This document shows positions 1 through 5,365 of a DNA stretch of 6,443 nt, in pieces. Source of the DNA: a bacterium. GTDB lineage: Bacteria; Pseudomonadota; Gammaproteobacteria; Berkiellales; Berkiellaceae. The position numbers were made by a program, and so were the translations under genes. The DNA lies in contig RFNU01000168.1 of NCBI GenBank assembly GCA_009927065.1, positions 1 to 6,443 of the forward strand. Reading direction: 5' to 3'. Below the pieces are notes generated by a model. The model did not search any database, was not told the origin of the DNA, and worked only from the letters and a program-made list of their open reading frames with translations. Numbering within the stretch: position 1 is the first letter of the stretch; each line of letters begins with the position of its first letter.

Positions 1-603
1 GAGACTTTTTCCAACACCTGTGCCAGCAAGAGCGATATTGAGAGTCTTATTAGGTAAACCACCTTTTGTGATTTTGTTAAAAAATTCCAGGTCGAATTCA
101 ATTTTCTCCTCCTTTCGATGATAAGATTCATATCTCTTCTCATAATCTAACAGATAATCGTGTCCGATGTTTGGATCAAAAGATACAGCAAGAGCATCAG
201 AAAGAATTGATGGAATACTGTCACGATTTTTCTTTTCATCCTTACCGTCTGCAATATGTATGGATTCCATCAGAGCAAGATAAATGGCACGATCACGGCA
301 CCACTTTTCGGTCGTGTTGACTAACCAATCAATTTCTGTAGGATCATCATCGAGATTCTCAATCAAATTTGAAATTTGCTTGAAACTATCCTCATTAATA
401 TCTTTACGATTTTCAACTTCAATAGAAAGAATTTCCTTTGTTGCAAGTTGATTATATTTTTGAACGAAGTTTAGAATCTCTTCAAATATAACTTTTTGAC
501 TTGTATCTTCAAAATATTCTGCCTTAATAAAGGGAAGGACTTTTCTTGTAAACTGTTCATTATGTAAAAAGTTTCTTAAAATCAAAAACTCAATCTTGTC
601 CAT
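1..603 (-). CDS. 41: Replicative DNA helicase gp41 (T4-like), N-terminal 201 residues, cut by the window edge
   Basis: The open frame starts at ATG 603 and runs off the window edge with no stop. In T4 this protein is the hexameric 5'-3' replicative helicase that works with the gp61 primase on the lagging strand. Visible residues follow the T4 gp41 pattern: an early LPFIKAEYFED segment (23-33), DDDPTEIDWLV (85-95), a DALAVSFDPNIGHDYL stretch (136-151), and KITKGGLPNKTLNIALAG followed by the Walker A loop GTGVGKS (194-200), where the window ends. T4 gp41 has closely matching ITKGG...GVNVGKSL. The helicase core, with Walker B and the DNA-binding loops, lies outside the window. The start overlaps the last 14 nt of the upstream oxygenase gene and has no clear Shine-Dalgarno sequence, so translational coupling is likely (inference). 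Identity is secure from both sequence and position after uvsX. Confidence 0.93.
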   Translation of the reverse strand, partial: MDKIEFLILRNFLHNEQFTRKVLPFIKAEYFEDTSQKVIFEEILNFVQKYNQLATKEILSIEVENRKDINEDSFKQISNLIENLDDDPTEIDWLVNTTEKWCRDRAIYLALMESIHIADGKDEKKNRDSIPSILSDALAVSFDPNIGHDYLLDYEKRYESYHRKEEKIEFDLEFFNKITKGGLPNKTLNIALAGTGVGKSL

Positions 604-1171
604 CACTTATTTTATGCTGTGGGTTGTTTGGAGAATGTAAAATATCAAATACAAATGTTATTCTGACTTCATCTGCGATATTAACTGTTCCGTGTGGTAG
701 TTTATTATTAAACCAAAAAAGTGTTCCTGGGTCAACTATCACAGTTTCGTTTCCAACAAAGTATTGATATCTTCCCGATATTGATAAGTGATAACGATCT
801 CTTGTAAGATAGTAAGTTCCTTCATCAATATGTGCTCCGACAATCTCATCAATCGGAAGAGAAAGAAATCCACACCGATGAATTTCTTGACCACCAAATT
901 CTTTTTTTAGAATCTTTCGTATTTCACTATGATGTTGATATGCAGGAGTCTTGGTGCAAATTTCAGAATCTCCAACAAGTTGCCCTGGTTTTTCAATACC
1001 ACCCATTATCAATTGAAGAACATCAACACTTGTAGTATGAGTATGTGGATCTTTGAGTTCTACATTCTCAAGTTTTTGTTGTGATCCCCAATCTTCTGAA
1101 TATTTCTTAAGTTGCTTAATTACCTTTGATACATCTATTTTATCCTTTATAATCTTAATGCATTTACCCAT
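590..1171 (-). CDS. 2OG-Fe(II) oxygenase, aspartyl/asparaginyl beta-hydroxylase-like
   Basis: A 193-residue protein carrying the signature of Fe(II)/2-oxoglutarate dioxygenases of the Asp/Asn beta-hydroxylase type. The iron-binding HxD is H114-I-D116 (AHIDEG), followed by RYHLSI (126-131). The strand PGTLFWFNNKLPHGTVN (148-164) supplies the distal histidine H160, and R170 (EVRITFVFD) is the expected 2-oxoglutarate carboxylate ligand. The catalytic triad therefore looks intact. The substrate cannot be told from sequence. I chose ATG 1171: it lies after a purine-rich AAAAAGAG, overlaps the uvsX end by 8 nt (ATGGGTAA), and starts just ahead of the conserved-looking part. A TTG at 1201 would add ten residues. 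The stop overlaps the gp41 start by 14 nt. Such oxygenases are common in marine T4-like phages. Placement inside the replication operon suggests co-expression with uvsX and gp41, but a replication role is only inference. Confidence 0.85.
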   Translation of the reverse strand: MGKCIKIIKDKIDVSKVIKQLKKYSEDWGSQQKLENVELKDPHTHTTSVDVLQLIMGGIEKPGQLVGDSEICTKTPAYQHHSEIRKILKKEFGGQEIHRCGFLSLPIDEIVGAHIDEGTYYLTRDRYHLSISGRYQYFVGNETVIVDPGTLFWFNNKLPHGTVNIADEVRITFVFDILHSPNNPQHKISDGQD

Positions 1172-2165
1172 AACTAAACTCTTTTTGTGCAGTTTCGTCA
1201 AGTGCCTGCATTACTTCAGCAGTAAAATACTTTTCTGGATCTTTAAAGATTTCTTTGGCATAAAGTTTTTTACCGTTAATCTCATAACGCCCTGCTACAT
1301 TTTTCCAAAGTCCACCAAGTTCACCAAGCTCAAGAAGACCGTAGTACTTATCAAGGCCGCGCTCATCATAAAACAAACGAATTTCGACAACTTTATTCTC
1401 CTTGCTTAAACGTGACTTAGCAGTCTTTGCTTTGATAATGTTTCCAATGATATCCGTTCCATCCTTTTCTTTTTTCTTGCTGAGATATACAATAGTAGAG
1501 CTGGCATACTTAAGACCAGAACCACCTCCCATTTCTTTAGTAGGAACATATGCGCCGATGACATCGTAGGTATGATTGGTTACAATCATTGGTATTTTTG
1601 CTTGACCAAGTTTGAGTGTCAACATTCTGAATGCACCCTTTACAAGTTGAGATTTGGTCATATCTCTGACTTGTTTTTCATTCAGGGCATCAGTAATTTC
1701 TTTATCGGTTGAAAGCATTCCCAAAGAATCTAAAACAAACATACAAGGTTTGCGTTCATTCACAGGTGCCTTCAAATATATATCAACTGCCTTGAGTGCC
1801 TTGTTTCTAAAGTCCTCAATCGTTACAACTCTTACAACTACAAGTCTGGTTGTATCAACTCCACGACTTTCTAAAAGTGATTTACTGATTGCTGCTTCAG
1901 TATCAAAATACAAACAGTATCCATCAGGATGACTATCAAGAAAATTCTTAACGACTGCCAAACTGAAGAAAGTTTTTCCTGTGCTGCTTTCGCCTGCGAT
2001 TGCAGTAATCTTGTTACCAGAAACCCCACCAAAGATGCTGCCACTGACAAGAGCATTAAAAATGTATGAACCAGTGTCCACGTATGTTTCAGTTTCATCA
2101 ATATTGGATGCGAGTTCTGTGTATTCATCACCAATTTCTTTTACTATATCTTTTAAGAAATCCAT
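1164..2165 (-). CDS. uvsX: UvsX, RecA-like recombinase
   Basis: A 333-residue RecA/Rad51-family ATPase. In T4 it coats single-stranded DNA and drives strand exchange for recombination-dependent replication and repair. Walker A is GESSTGKT (58-65). Walker B is CMFVLDSLG (141-149) with D146. The E90 region (YFDTEAA, 86-92) fits the catalytic glutamate seen in RecA-type proteins. The glycine-rich EMGGGSGLKYASS (211-223) is the DNA-binding L2-like loop, and TNHTYDV (196-202) precedes it. It is shorter than T4 UvsX (about 390 residues), which I believe is usual in marine relatives. The ATG shares one base with the gp43 stop (TAATG), and the end overlaps the oxygenase gene by 8 nt. No strong Shine-Dalgarno is seen, so translation probably depends on coupling to gp43. 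If gp43 is truly frameshifted, this coupling could be affected. No defects are visible in this frame. Confidence 0.95.
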   Translation of the reverse strand: MDFLKDIVKEIGDEYTELASNIDETETYVDTGSYIFNALVSGSIFGGVSGNKITAIAGESSTGKTFFSLAVVKNFLDSHPDGYCLYFDTEAAISKSLLESRGVDTTRLVVVRVVTIEDFRNKALKAVDIYLKAPVNERKPCMFVLDSLGMLSTDKEITDALNEKQVRDMTKSQLVKGAFRMLTLKLGQAKIPMIVTNHTYDVIGAYVPTKEMGGGSGLKYASSTIVYLSKKKEKDGTDIIGNIIKAKTAKSRLSKENKVVEIRLFYDERGLDKYYGLLELGELGGLWKNVAGRYEINGKKLYAKEIFKDPEKYFTAEVMQALDETAQKEFSYG

Positions 2166-3343
2166 TAGTTAAAAAAAGAATCAAGGGTTGCTGTTTTTGT
2201 AACTTCCCATCCAATACAATCAAGAATTGATTTGAGAGGGTCTAAAAATGCCTTCTCAAATTGTAACTCATAATCTATGTATTTGTCAAGGTTGAGTTCC
2301 TTTGGGAATTGTTGAATAAAGGAAATAATGTTTTCGTGAATTGGATTTGGTTTTTTCAAATAACAAAATTTAATCTTTTCACCATTATTGATTATGGAAT
2401 ATTTATGAGAGAGTTTTTTCTCCTTTACATAATGATTATATAAAAGAGCACCACGAACGTGAATGGGAGTTCCTTTTGAATATATTGTTGCTGGAGATTG
2501 ATACTTCTGAACGTCTGATACCGAGCGGGGGAAGGATATTTGCTCTGGTGGAAGTTTTTCAAACTTTTCACGACATTTTTCAATATAAGCAATCACTTCA
2601 TTTTCCGTTCCACTCATCATCAGTTTCAGAGCATCCTTAATCATTTGACGACAGGGTGCTGGTGTAGAAGATTTGACTGCTTCAATACCCATCATTTTGA
2701 GTTTTGGTTCTTCATATCGCACACCTTCACTATCCCAGACATTGAGAATGTATCTTTTTTTAGCAGTCCAAATCCCACGATCAGCAATATTCTCACGTTT
2801 CATCTGCATCTTTTGGTCATAGGCATTTACATAGTTGGCCAGTTCTTGGTAGCAACCTTCAATATACTTCTCAAGTTCCACCTCACAGATCTTATCAAGG
2901 AACGTGACAATACTCTCAGTAGTTTTCTTTCTTCCTTTGTATACATCTTCAACCAAAGGACCCAAGTTAAGGTAAATACTATCAGTATCAGAAGCAATAA
3001 CATAATCAACTCCATCTGTCTTAAGAATTCTATTTAAATATTGATTCATTTTATTTTCAATCCAACGAATCGCAACCTGACCACTTAAAGTAATTGCCTC
3101 AGCATTTTCAAGTTTATAATAACGGAAGTATTGATTACCTACGGCACCATAAGCAGAGTTCAAAGAAATCTTCTTTGCCATCTGAATATTATTACATCGG
3201 GCAATTTCTTTAAGTAATTGTTTATCTTTGGTTTTTTCGTATTGTTTTTTTGCCTCAATCATCTTCTTCTTAAAGATGACACGTTCGTTATACATTTTTT
3301 CCATCAATTCAGGAAGAAATCCACGAACATCTTTGCGATACAT
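2165..3343 (-). CDS. 43: gp43 DNA polymerase, C-terminal fragment (fingers, palm motif C, thumb)
   Basis: A 392-residue open frame with the fingers, the second palm motif and the thumb. Motif B is KKISLNSAYGAVGN (57-70), followed by QYFRYYKLENAEAITLSGQVAIRWI, very like T4 gp43. Motif C is ASDTDSIYL with D119 and D121. The C-terminus TKTATLDSFFN resembles the clamp-binding tail of T4/RB69 polymerases. The first available ATG (3343) is not a convincing true start. Polymerase coding in this frame extends upstream to about 3403 (NQKLDFEEYKDYAVCANGA), no alternative start codon lies there, and no Shine-Dalgarno precedes 3343. The missing start supports a broken single gene over a natural split. 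The stop shares one base with the uvsX start. Confidence 0.9.
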   Translation of the reverse strand: MYRKDVRGFLPELMEKMYNERVIFKKKMIEAKKQYEKTKDKQLLKEIARCNNIQMAKKISLNSAYGAVGNQYFRYYKLENAEAITLSGQVAIRWIENKMNQYLNRILKTDGVDYVIASDTDSIYLNLGPLVEDVYKGRKKTTESIVTFLDKICEVELEKYIEGCYQELANYVNAYDQKMQMKRENIADRGIWTAKKRYILNVWDSEGVRYEEPKLKMMGIEAVKSSTPAPCRQMIKDALKLMMSGTENEVIAYIEKCREKFEKLPPEQISFPRSVSDVQKYQSPATIYSKGTPIHVRGALLYNHYVKEKKLSHKYSIINNGEKIKFCYLKKPNPIHENIISFIQQFPKELNLDKYIDYELQFEKAFLDPLKSILDCIGWEVTKTATLDSFFN

Positions 3344-3399
3344 TGCACCATTTGCACATACTGCATAATCCTTATATTCTTCAAAATCAAGTTTTTGAT

Positions 3400-4227
3400 T
3401 TAAATTTTATCTACCGAAACCGTTGGATGACGTTTATCAATCAAAGTTTCAGGTGAAATATTAAATTGCATAATCAAATGTGGATATAGAGAATTTAAGT
3501 CAAAATTGACAACCCAATCATATATTCCCGGTTTTGGTTCTTTTACATAAGCACCGGCATATTTTTCATTCTTGGAAGAACGATTTTTTTGAGGAATAAC
3601 AATATTTCTTTTCTTCAGGTAATTGTAAATAATATTGTCCCACATACGAACCTGATAGAATACATCAGTAAAATTGACTCGGGCATCAAATGCCATCGTC
3701 AGTGCCAATTCAATCAGTTTCATCTTGTCTTCCAATCGGTCAACAAGTTCCACGTCAACAATATTATACTCAATAAACTTCTGCCAGTTTTTGGTATAAA
3801 ACTCTTTGAAGGTTTCATACTCGGAGTGATCTAGTTTTTTCTGTCCGAGTTCAACTTCGGCAATATAATCCAACCGATAAGATTCTTGTGCCTTATAAGT
3901 AAATTTCTTATAAAGATCCATATAATCAAGTTGAGTCACTCCACCAATATCAAATGTCGTATGTTTACGTCCATCAATAAAGACCTCACCTTCACTCACA
4001 AGTCCCCAAAGAGACATTCTCTTCATCAACTTTTCACCAAGAACACGATTTAGTCGTTTACAAATATAAGGAATATCATAGAGTTGTAGATTCCATCCAG
4101 TCACAATTTCGGGAGTATTATCCATCCAATACTGAATAAAAGTGTTTAGAAGAGCAAACTCTGATTCACAATAATGATAAATCAAATCACTACGATTGTG
4201 AGTAAATGGTTTGATTCCCCAACTCAC
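3400..4227 (-). CDS. 43: gp43 DNA polymerase, central fragment (Exo II, Exo III, palm motif A)
   Basis: A 275-residue open frame holding the rest of the 3'-5' proofreading domain and the first palm motif. Exo II is GWNLQLYDIPYI with D51. Exo III is EYNIVDVE with Y154 and D158. Polymerase motif A is NFDLNSLYPHLI with catalytic D243, followed by MQFNISPETLI. A nominal GTG start at 4227 overlaps the previous stop as GTGA, which could look like a genuine coupled start, but true coding homology clearly begins upstream of it (IQDYATKKI). The frame ends at SVDKI with TAA 3402-3400. One extra T there would give DKILNQKLDFEEYKDYAVCANG and join it to the last fragment. It should not be read as a separate protein without checking the two indels. 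Confidence 0.85.
   Translation of the reverse strand: MSWGIKPFTHNRSDLIYHYCESEFALLNTFIQYWMDNTPEIVTGWNLQLYDIPYICKRLNRVLGEKLMKRMSLWGLVSEGEVFIDGRKHTTFDIGGVTQLDYMDLYKKFTYKAQESYRLDYIAEVELGQKKLDHSEYETFKEFYTKNWQKFIEYNIVDVELVDRLEDKMKLIELALTMAFDARVNFTDVFYQVRMWDNIIYNYLKKRNIVIPQKNRSSKNEKYAGAYVKEPKPGIYDWVVNFDLNSLYPHLIMQFNISPETLIDKRHPTVSVDKI
3402..3404 (-). other. 43: Apparent single-base deletion 2 in gp43 (T-run)
   Basis: The minus strand reads GATAAAATTTAAATCAAAAA, giving D-K-I-stop. With four Ts in place of three it becomes D-K-I-L-N-Q-K, followed by LDFEEYKDYAVCANGAMYRKD, a natural link between motif A and the fingers. A homopolymer-length change is a typical sequencing or assembly error and also a common real mutation. 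The downstream frame has a TAA just upstream and no start codon before 3343. Confidence 0.8.
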
Positions 4228-4658
4228 AATCTTCTTTGTGGCATAATCTTGTATGTAATCGCAAGAATTTCTTCCGAGCAGGACTCAACATCAGGGAATC
4301 CATTTTCAGACGCAACCTCAATGTCTATAGTTACAAGTTTGATTTTGTTAATATCAAACTTTATCTCTTCCTCAGAATACTTATCTGAGATGTATTGATA
4401 AATGTATCTTTCATTTCCATATATTTCAAATCCATCTACATTCTCATACTTTTTCAAAAACTCACGACAATCTTTTACAGTTCCCGGTTGAACCGCATCA
4501 ACAACCTCACCAGATAATGTTCTGTATTTGCTTTCCTTTTTGGATTTTACAAAAAGAGTTGGTTTAAATTCTTCTCTAAATTCAATGTGCTTCCCATCTT
4601 CATATGCCCGAACCAAGAAATAATTTCCAATTAACTGAACATTAGTATACCAACGCAT
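4224..4658 (-). CDS. 43: gp43 DNA polymerase, N-terminal fragment (N-domain and Exo I)
   Basis: A 144-residue open frame covering the N-terminal domain and the first exonuclease motif. KLVTIDIEVASENGFPD carries D112 and E114 of Exo I, the same positions as in T4 gp43. The N-terminus MRWYTNVQLIGNYFLVR is polymerase-like. The frame reads correctly up to EEILAIT (129-135), then turns into YKIMPQRRL and stops at TGA 4226-4224. In the -1 frame the same DNA reads IQDYATKKIVSWGIK, the natural continuation. About one base is therefore missing near 4253-4257. Alone, this fragment would lack Exo II, Exo III and the polymerase domain and should be inactive. The start at 4658 has only a distant GAGGA (about 12 nt upstream) and overlaps the preceding stop by one base, so it is probably coupled. 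Confidence 0.88.
   Translation of the reverse strand: MRWYTNVQLIGNYFLVRAYEDGKHIEFREEFKPTLFVKSKKESKYRTLSGEVVDAVQPGTVKDCREFLKKYENVDGFEIYGNERYIYQYISDKYSEEEIKFDINKIKLVTIDIEVASENGFPDVESCSEEILAITYKIMPQRRL
4253..4257 (-). other. 43: Apparent single-base deletion 1 in gp43
   Basis: On the minus strand the region GCGATTACATACAAGATTAT is read correctly up to ACA (AIT) in the first frame, then correctly again from ATA CAA GAT (IQD) in the -1 frame. One missing base, for example an A, restores continuity. There is no X-XXY-YYZ slippery heptamer here, which argues against programmed frameshifting. The exact base cannot be fixed without a relative. Confidence 0.75.
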
Positions 4659-4918
4659 TATTTAATTAAATCCTCGTATTTTTCAAGAAGAGTAGGAGTT
4701 GGATCTGCAAGAGTTAAGATTTTATCAGAACTTATCATAAAGGTGTTTTGCTTCGTAACTTTGTGTAAAAGTGCTTGTAGTGTGTGTTCACCTTCTTTAT
4801 ATTCAGTTACAATATGTGGATTTATCAGTTTACAATCTGGTTCTCCAATGTCAGCACCAACTTCTTCAATCTGTGAGACTAATATTTGATTGTTCACCAT
4901 CAACAGAATCTTTATCAT
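4658..4918 (-). CDS. Small conserved-type phage protein orf86, paralogue of its upstream neighbour
   Basis: An 86-residue protein of unknown function between orf126 and gp43. It resembles orf126 at both ends: IKILLMVNNQILVSQIEEV (2-20) matches VKLLLLKSGEDLIADISEM, and SSDKILTLADPTPTLLEKYEDLI (63-85) matches PSDWVVTIVEPIARLTQMYIEDV. The pattern is short beta strands, an INP turn (32-34) and a terminal helix, as in a small beta-barrel such as the Sm/SH3 type; that fold is inference. No signal peptide or membrane segment is present. Start choice is uncertain: ATG 4918 gives the N-terminus that best aligns with the paralogue. ATG 4927 (after a distant GAGG) and ATG 4900 are alternatives. All overlap the end of orf126 in another frame, by 35-62 nt. 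The stop shares one base with the gp43 ATG, suggesting coupled expression with the polymerase. Confidence 0.75.
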   Translation of the reverse strand: MIKILLMVNNQILVSQIEEVGADIGEPDCKLINPHIVTEYKEGEHTLQALLHKVTKQNTFMISSDKILTLADPTPTLLEKYEDLIK

Positions 4919-5246
4919 CTTTTCCATAATTCATTACATCCTCAATGTACATTTGTGTTAGTCGGGCAATTGGTTCAACAATCGTCACAACCCAATCCGA
5001 AGGAACTGGTATGACTTTATCAACCGTTAATGGCATCCAAGGATATAAAGATACTTGAAATGCTGATTTTTTTTGTTCTTCCGTAGATTCTTCGGTCAGA
5101 AGAGTCGGTTCTCGCATTTTTACAATACAAGGTTTATTTAGAAAATATCCGATTACGTGACGATTTTCATCTTCTCCAGAAACCATCTCTGAAATATCTG
5201 CGATCAAATCTTCTCCAGATTTTAAAAGCAAAAGTTTTACTGTCAT
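4866..5246 (-). CDS. Small conserved-type phage protein orf126, first gene of the gp43 operon
   Basis: A 126-residue protein whose function I cannot name. I believe similar proteins occur upstream of gp43 in marine T4-like phages, but this could not be searched. It begins MTVKLLLLKSGEDLIADISE, continues through GYFLNKPCIV (33-42) and SLYPWMPLTVDKVIPVPSDWVVTIVEP (66-92), and ends in a helix plus an acidic, probably disordered tail (109-126, KDDKDSVDGEQS). The strand-rich core with an N-P turn suggests a small beta-barrel. It shares both end blocks with orf86, so the two are probably an old tandem duplication. The start at ATG 5246 is well supported: GGAG sits five bases upstream and a consensus promoter lies just ahead, leaving a leader of about 15 nt. 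It is the first gene of the polycistron leading to gp43, uvsX and gp41, so a replication-linked role is plausible but unproven. Confidence 0.8.
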   Translation of the reverse strand: MTVKLLLLKSGEDLIADISEMVSGEDENRHVIGYFLNKPCIVKMREPTLLTEESTEEQKKSAFQVSLYPWMPLTVDKVIPVPSDWVVTIVEPIARLTQMYIEDVMNYGKDDKDSVDGEQSNISLTD

Positions 5247-5267
5247 TTACACTCCATATCTCCTCTT

Positions 5268-5296
5268 ATTATACACAAAAAAAGGGGAGGTGTCAA
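5268..5296 (-). promoter_or_regulatory. Consensus sigma70-type promoter of the orf126-gp43-uvsX-gp41 operon
   Basis: On the minus strand TTGACA (5296-5291) is followed after exactly 17 bases by TATAAT (5273-5268), a perfect match to the bacterial housekeeping sigma consensus in both hexamers and spacing. Transcription should start near 5261, giving a very short leader before the orf126 ATG at 5246 with its GGAG (5255-5252). The -35 hexamer lies in the 3' half of the preceding terminator hairpin and the spacer contains the terminator's T-run. Such a promoter should be read by unmodified host RNA polymerase, fitting early expression of replication genes (inference). Confidence 0.85.
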
Positions 5297-5321
5297 TCTG
5301 GGGTTTGCCAGATTACCTCCC
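5277..5321 (-). terminator. Intrinsic terminator downstream of hsp20
   Basis: On the minus strand GGGAGGT and AATCTGG form a two-part 5' arm, CAAACC is the loop, and CCAGATT then ACCTCCC complete the 3' arm. A 3-nt bulge (GAC) separates the two 3' segments, and a C and seven Ts follow. The 14 base pairs plus T-run make a strong rho-independent terminator for hsp20. The bulged GAC completes the TTGACA box of the next promoter. The reverse direction has no T-run, so it is one-way. Confidence 0.88.
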
Positions 5322-5332
5322 GTATAGGCAAC

Positions 5333-5365
5333 AATAGTTAATGGGTGGCCCCACGCAATACTATT
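5333..5365 (-). repeat. Inverted repeat in the hsp20 3' untranslated region
   Basis: AATAGT (5365-5360) and ACTATT (5338-5333) are perfect complements enclosing an inner stem of TGGG and CCCA with a GCCA loop. It begins at the last base of the hsp20 stop codon. There is no T-run, so it is not itself a terminator. It may protect the mRNA 3' end or be chance; pairing energy was not computed. Confidence 0.4.

Larger units (their letters stand above)
2165..4658 (-). pseudogene. 43: gp43 family B DNA polymerase, whole locus, interrupted by two apparent -1 frameshifts
   Basis: The replicative polymerase gene of the phage, shown here as one locus because its reading frame is split in three. Adding one base near 4253-4257 and one T (minus strand) in the run at 3402-3404 makes 2496 nt, that is 831 codons plus stop, with all family B landmarks in the T4 order: Exo I, Exo II, Exo III, motif A, motif B (NSAYG), motif C (DTDS) and a C-terminal clamp-binding-like tail. 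Codons between the breaks keep encoding plausible polymerase residues in the shifted frame, with no sequence missing or inserted. No intron, intein or homing endonuclease lies at either break. Sequencing error is the simplest reading, recent mutation the next. A working split polymerase is possible but poorly supported. The start shares one base with the orf86 stop, and the end shares one base with the uvsX start (both TAATG). Confidence 0.85.

Noticed and set aside
1172..1201. TTG start adding ten residues to the oxygenase
   Set aside because: It would overlap uvsX by 38 nt, has no ribosome site, and ATG 1171 has a typical short overlap and a purine-rich site.
1053..1409. Open frame of 118 codons on the plus strand
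   Set aside because: It lies opposite the convincing uvsX and oxygenase genes, spans their junction, has a low-complexity Phe/Ile/Leu-rich translation and no ribosome site or family likeness.
1871..2134. Minus-strand open frame of 87 codons inside uvsX
   Set aside because: It is an alternate frame of the Walker A region of uvsX; the uvsX frame is fully supported. A similar frame at 2827-3015 inside gp43 was dropped likewise.
2400..2407. CATAAATA on the minus strand, similar to a T4-type late promoter
   Set aside because: It lies inside gp43 coding sequence with no gene start near enough downstream, and such motifs occur by chance in AT-rich DNA.
2540..3037. Open frame of 165 codons on the plus strand
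   Set aside because: Antisense shadow of gp43 fingers/palm coding; the Phe/His/Ile-rich composition is what reverse-reading an AT-rich gene gives. Shorter plus-strand frames at 832-1035, 1654-1932, 1981-2172, 3218-3403, 3589-3834 and 4174-4398 were rejected for the same reason.
3344..3403. Intron, intein or mobile element in gp43
   Set aside because: The two polymerase parts abut with no extra DNA; the gap is fully explained by polymerase codons in the shifted frame.
4224..4262. Programmed -1 ribosomal frameshift in gp43
   Set aside because: The break needs a -1 shift, but no X-XXY-YYZ slippery heptamer or obvious downstream structure is present; the second break also lacks one. Two programmed shifts in one polymerase would be extraordinary.
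5247..5364. Possible tRNA or small RNA gene in the hsp20-orf126 gap
   Set aside because: The pairing seen is explained by the terminator and a simple inverted repeat; no cloverleaf or anticodon arm could be drawn.
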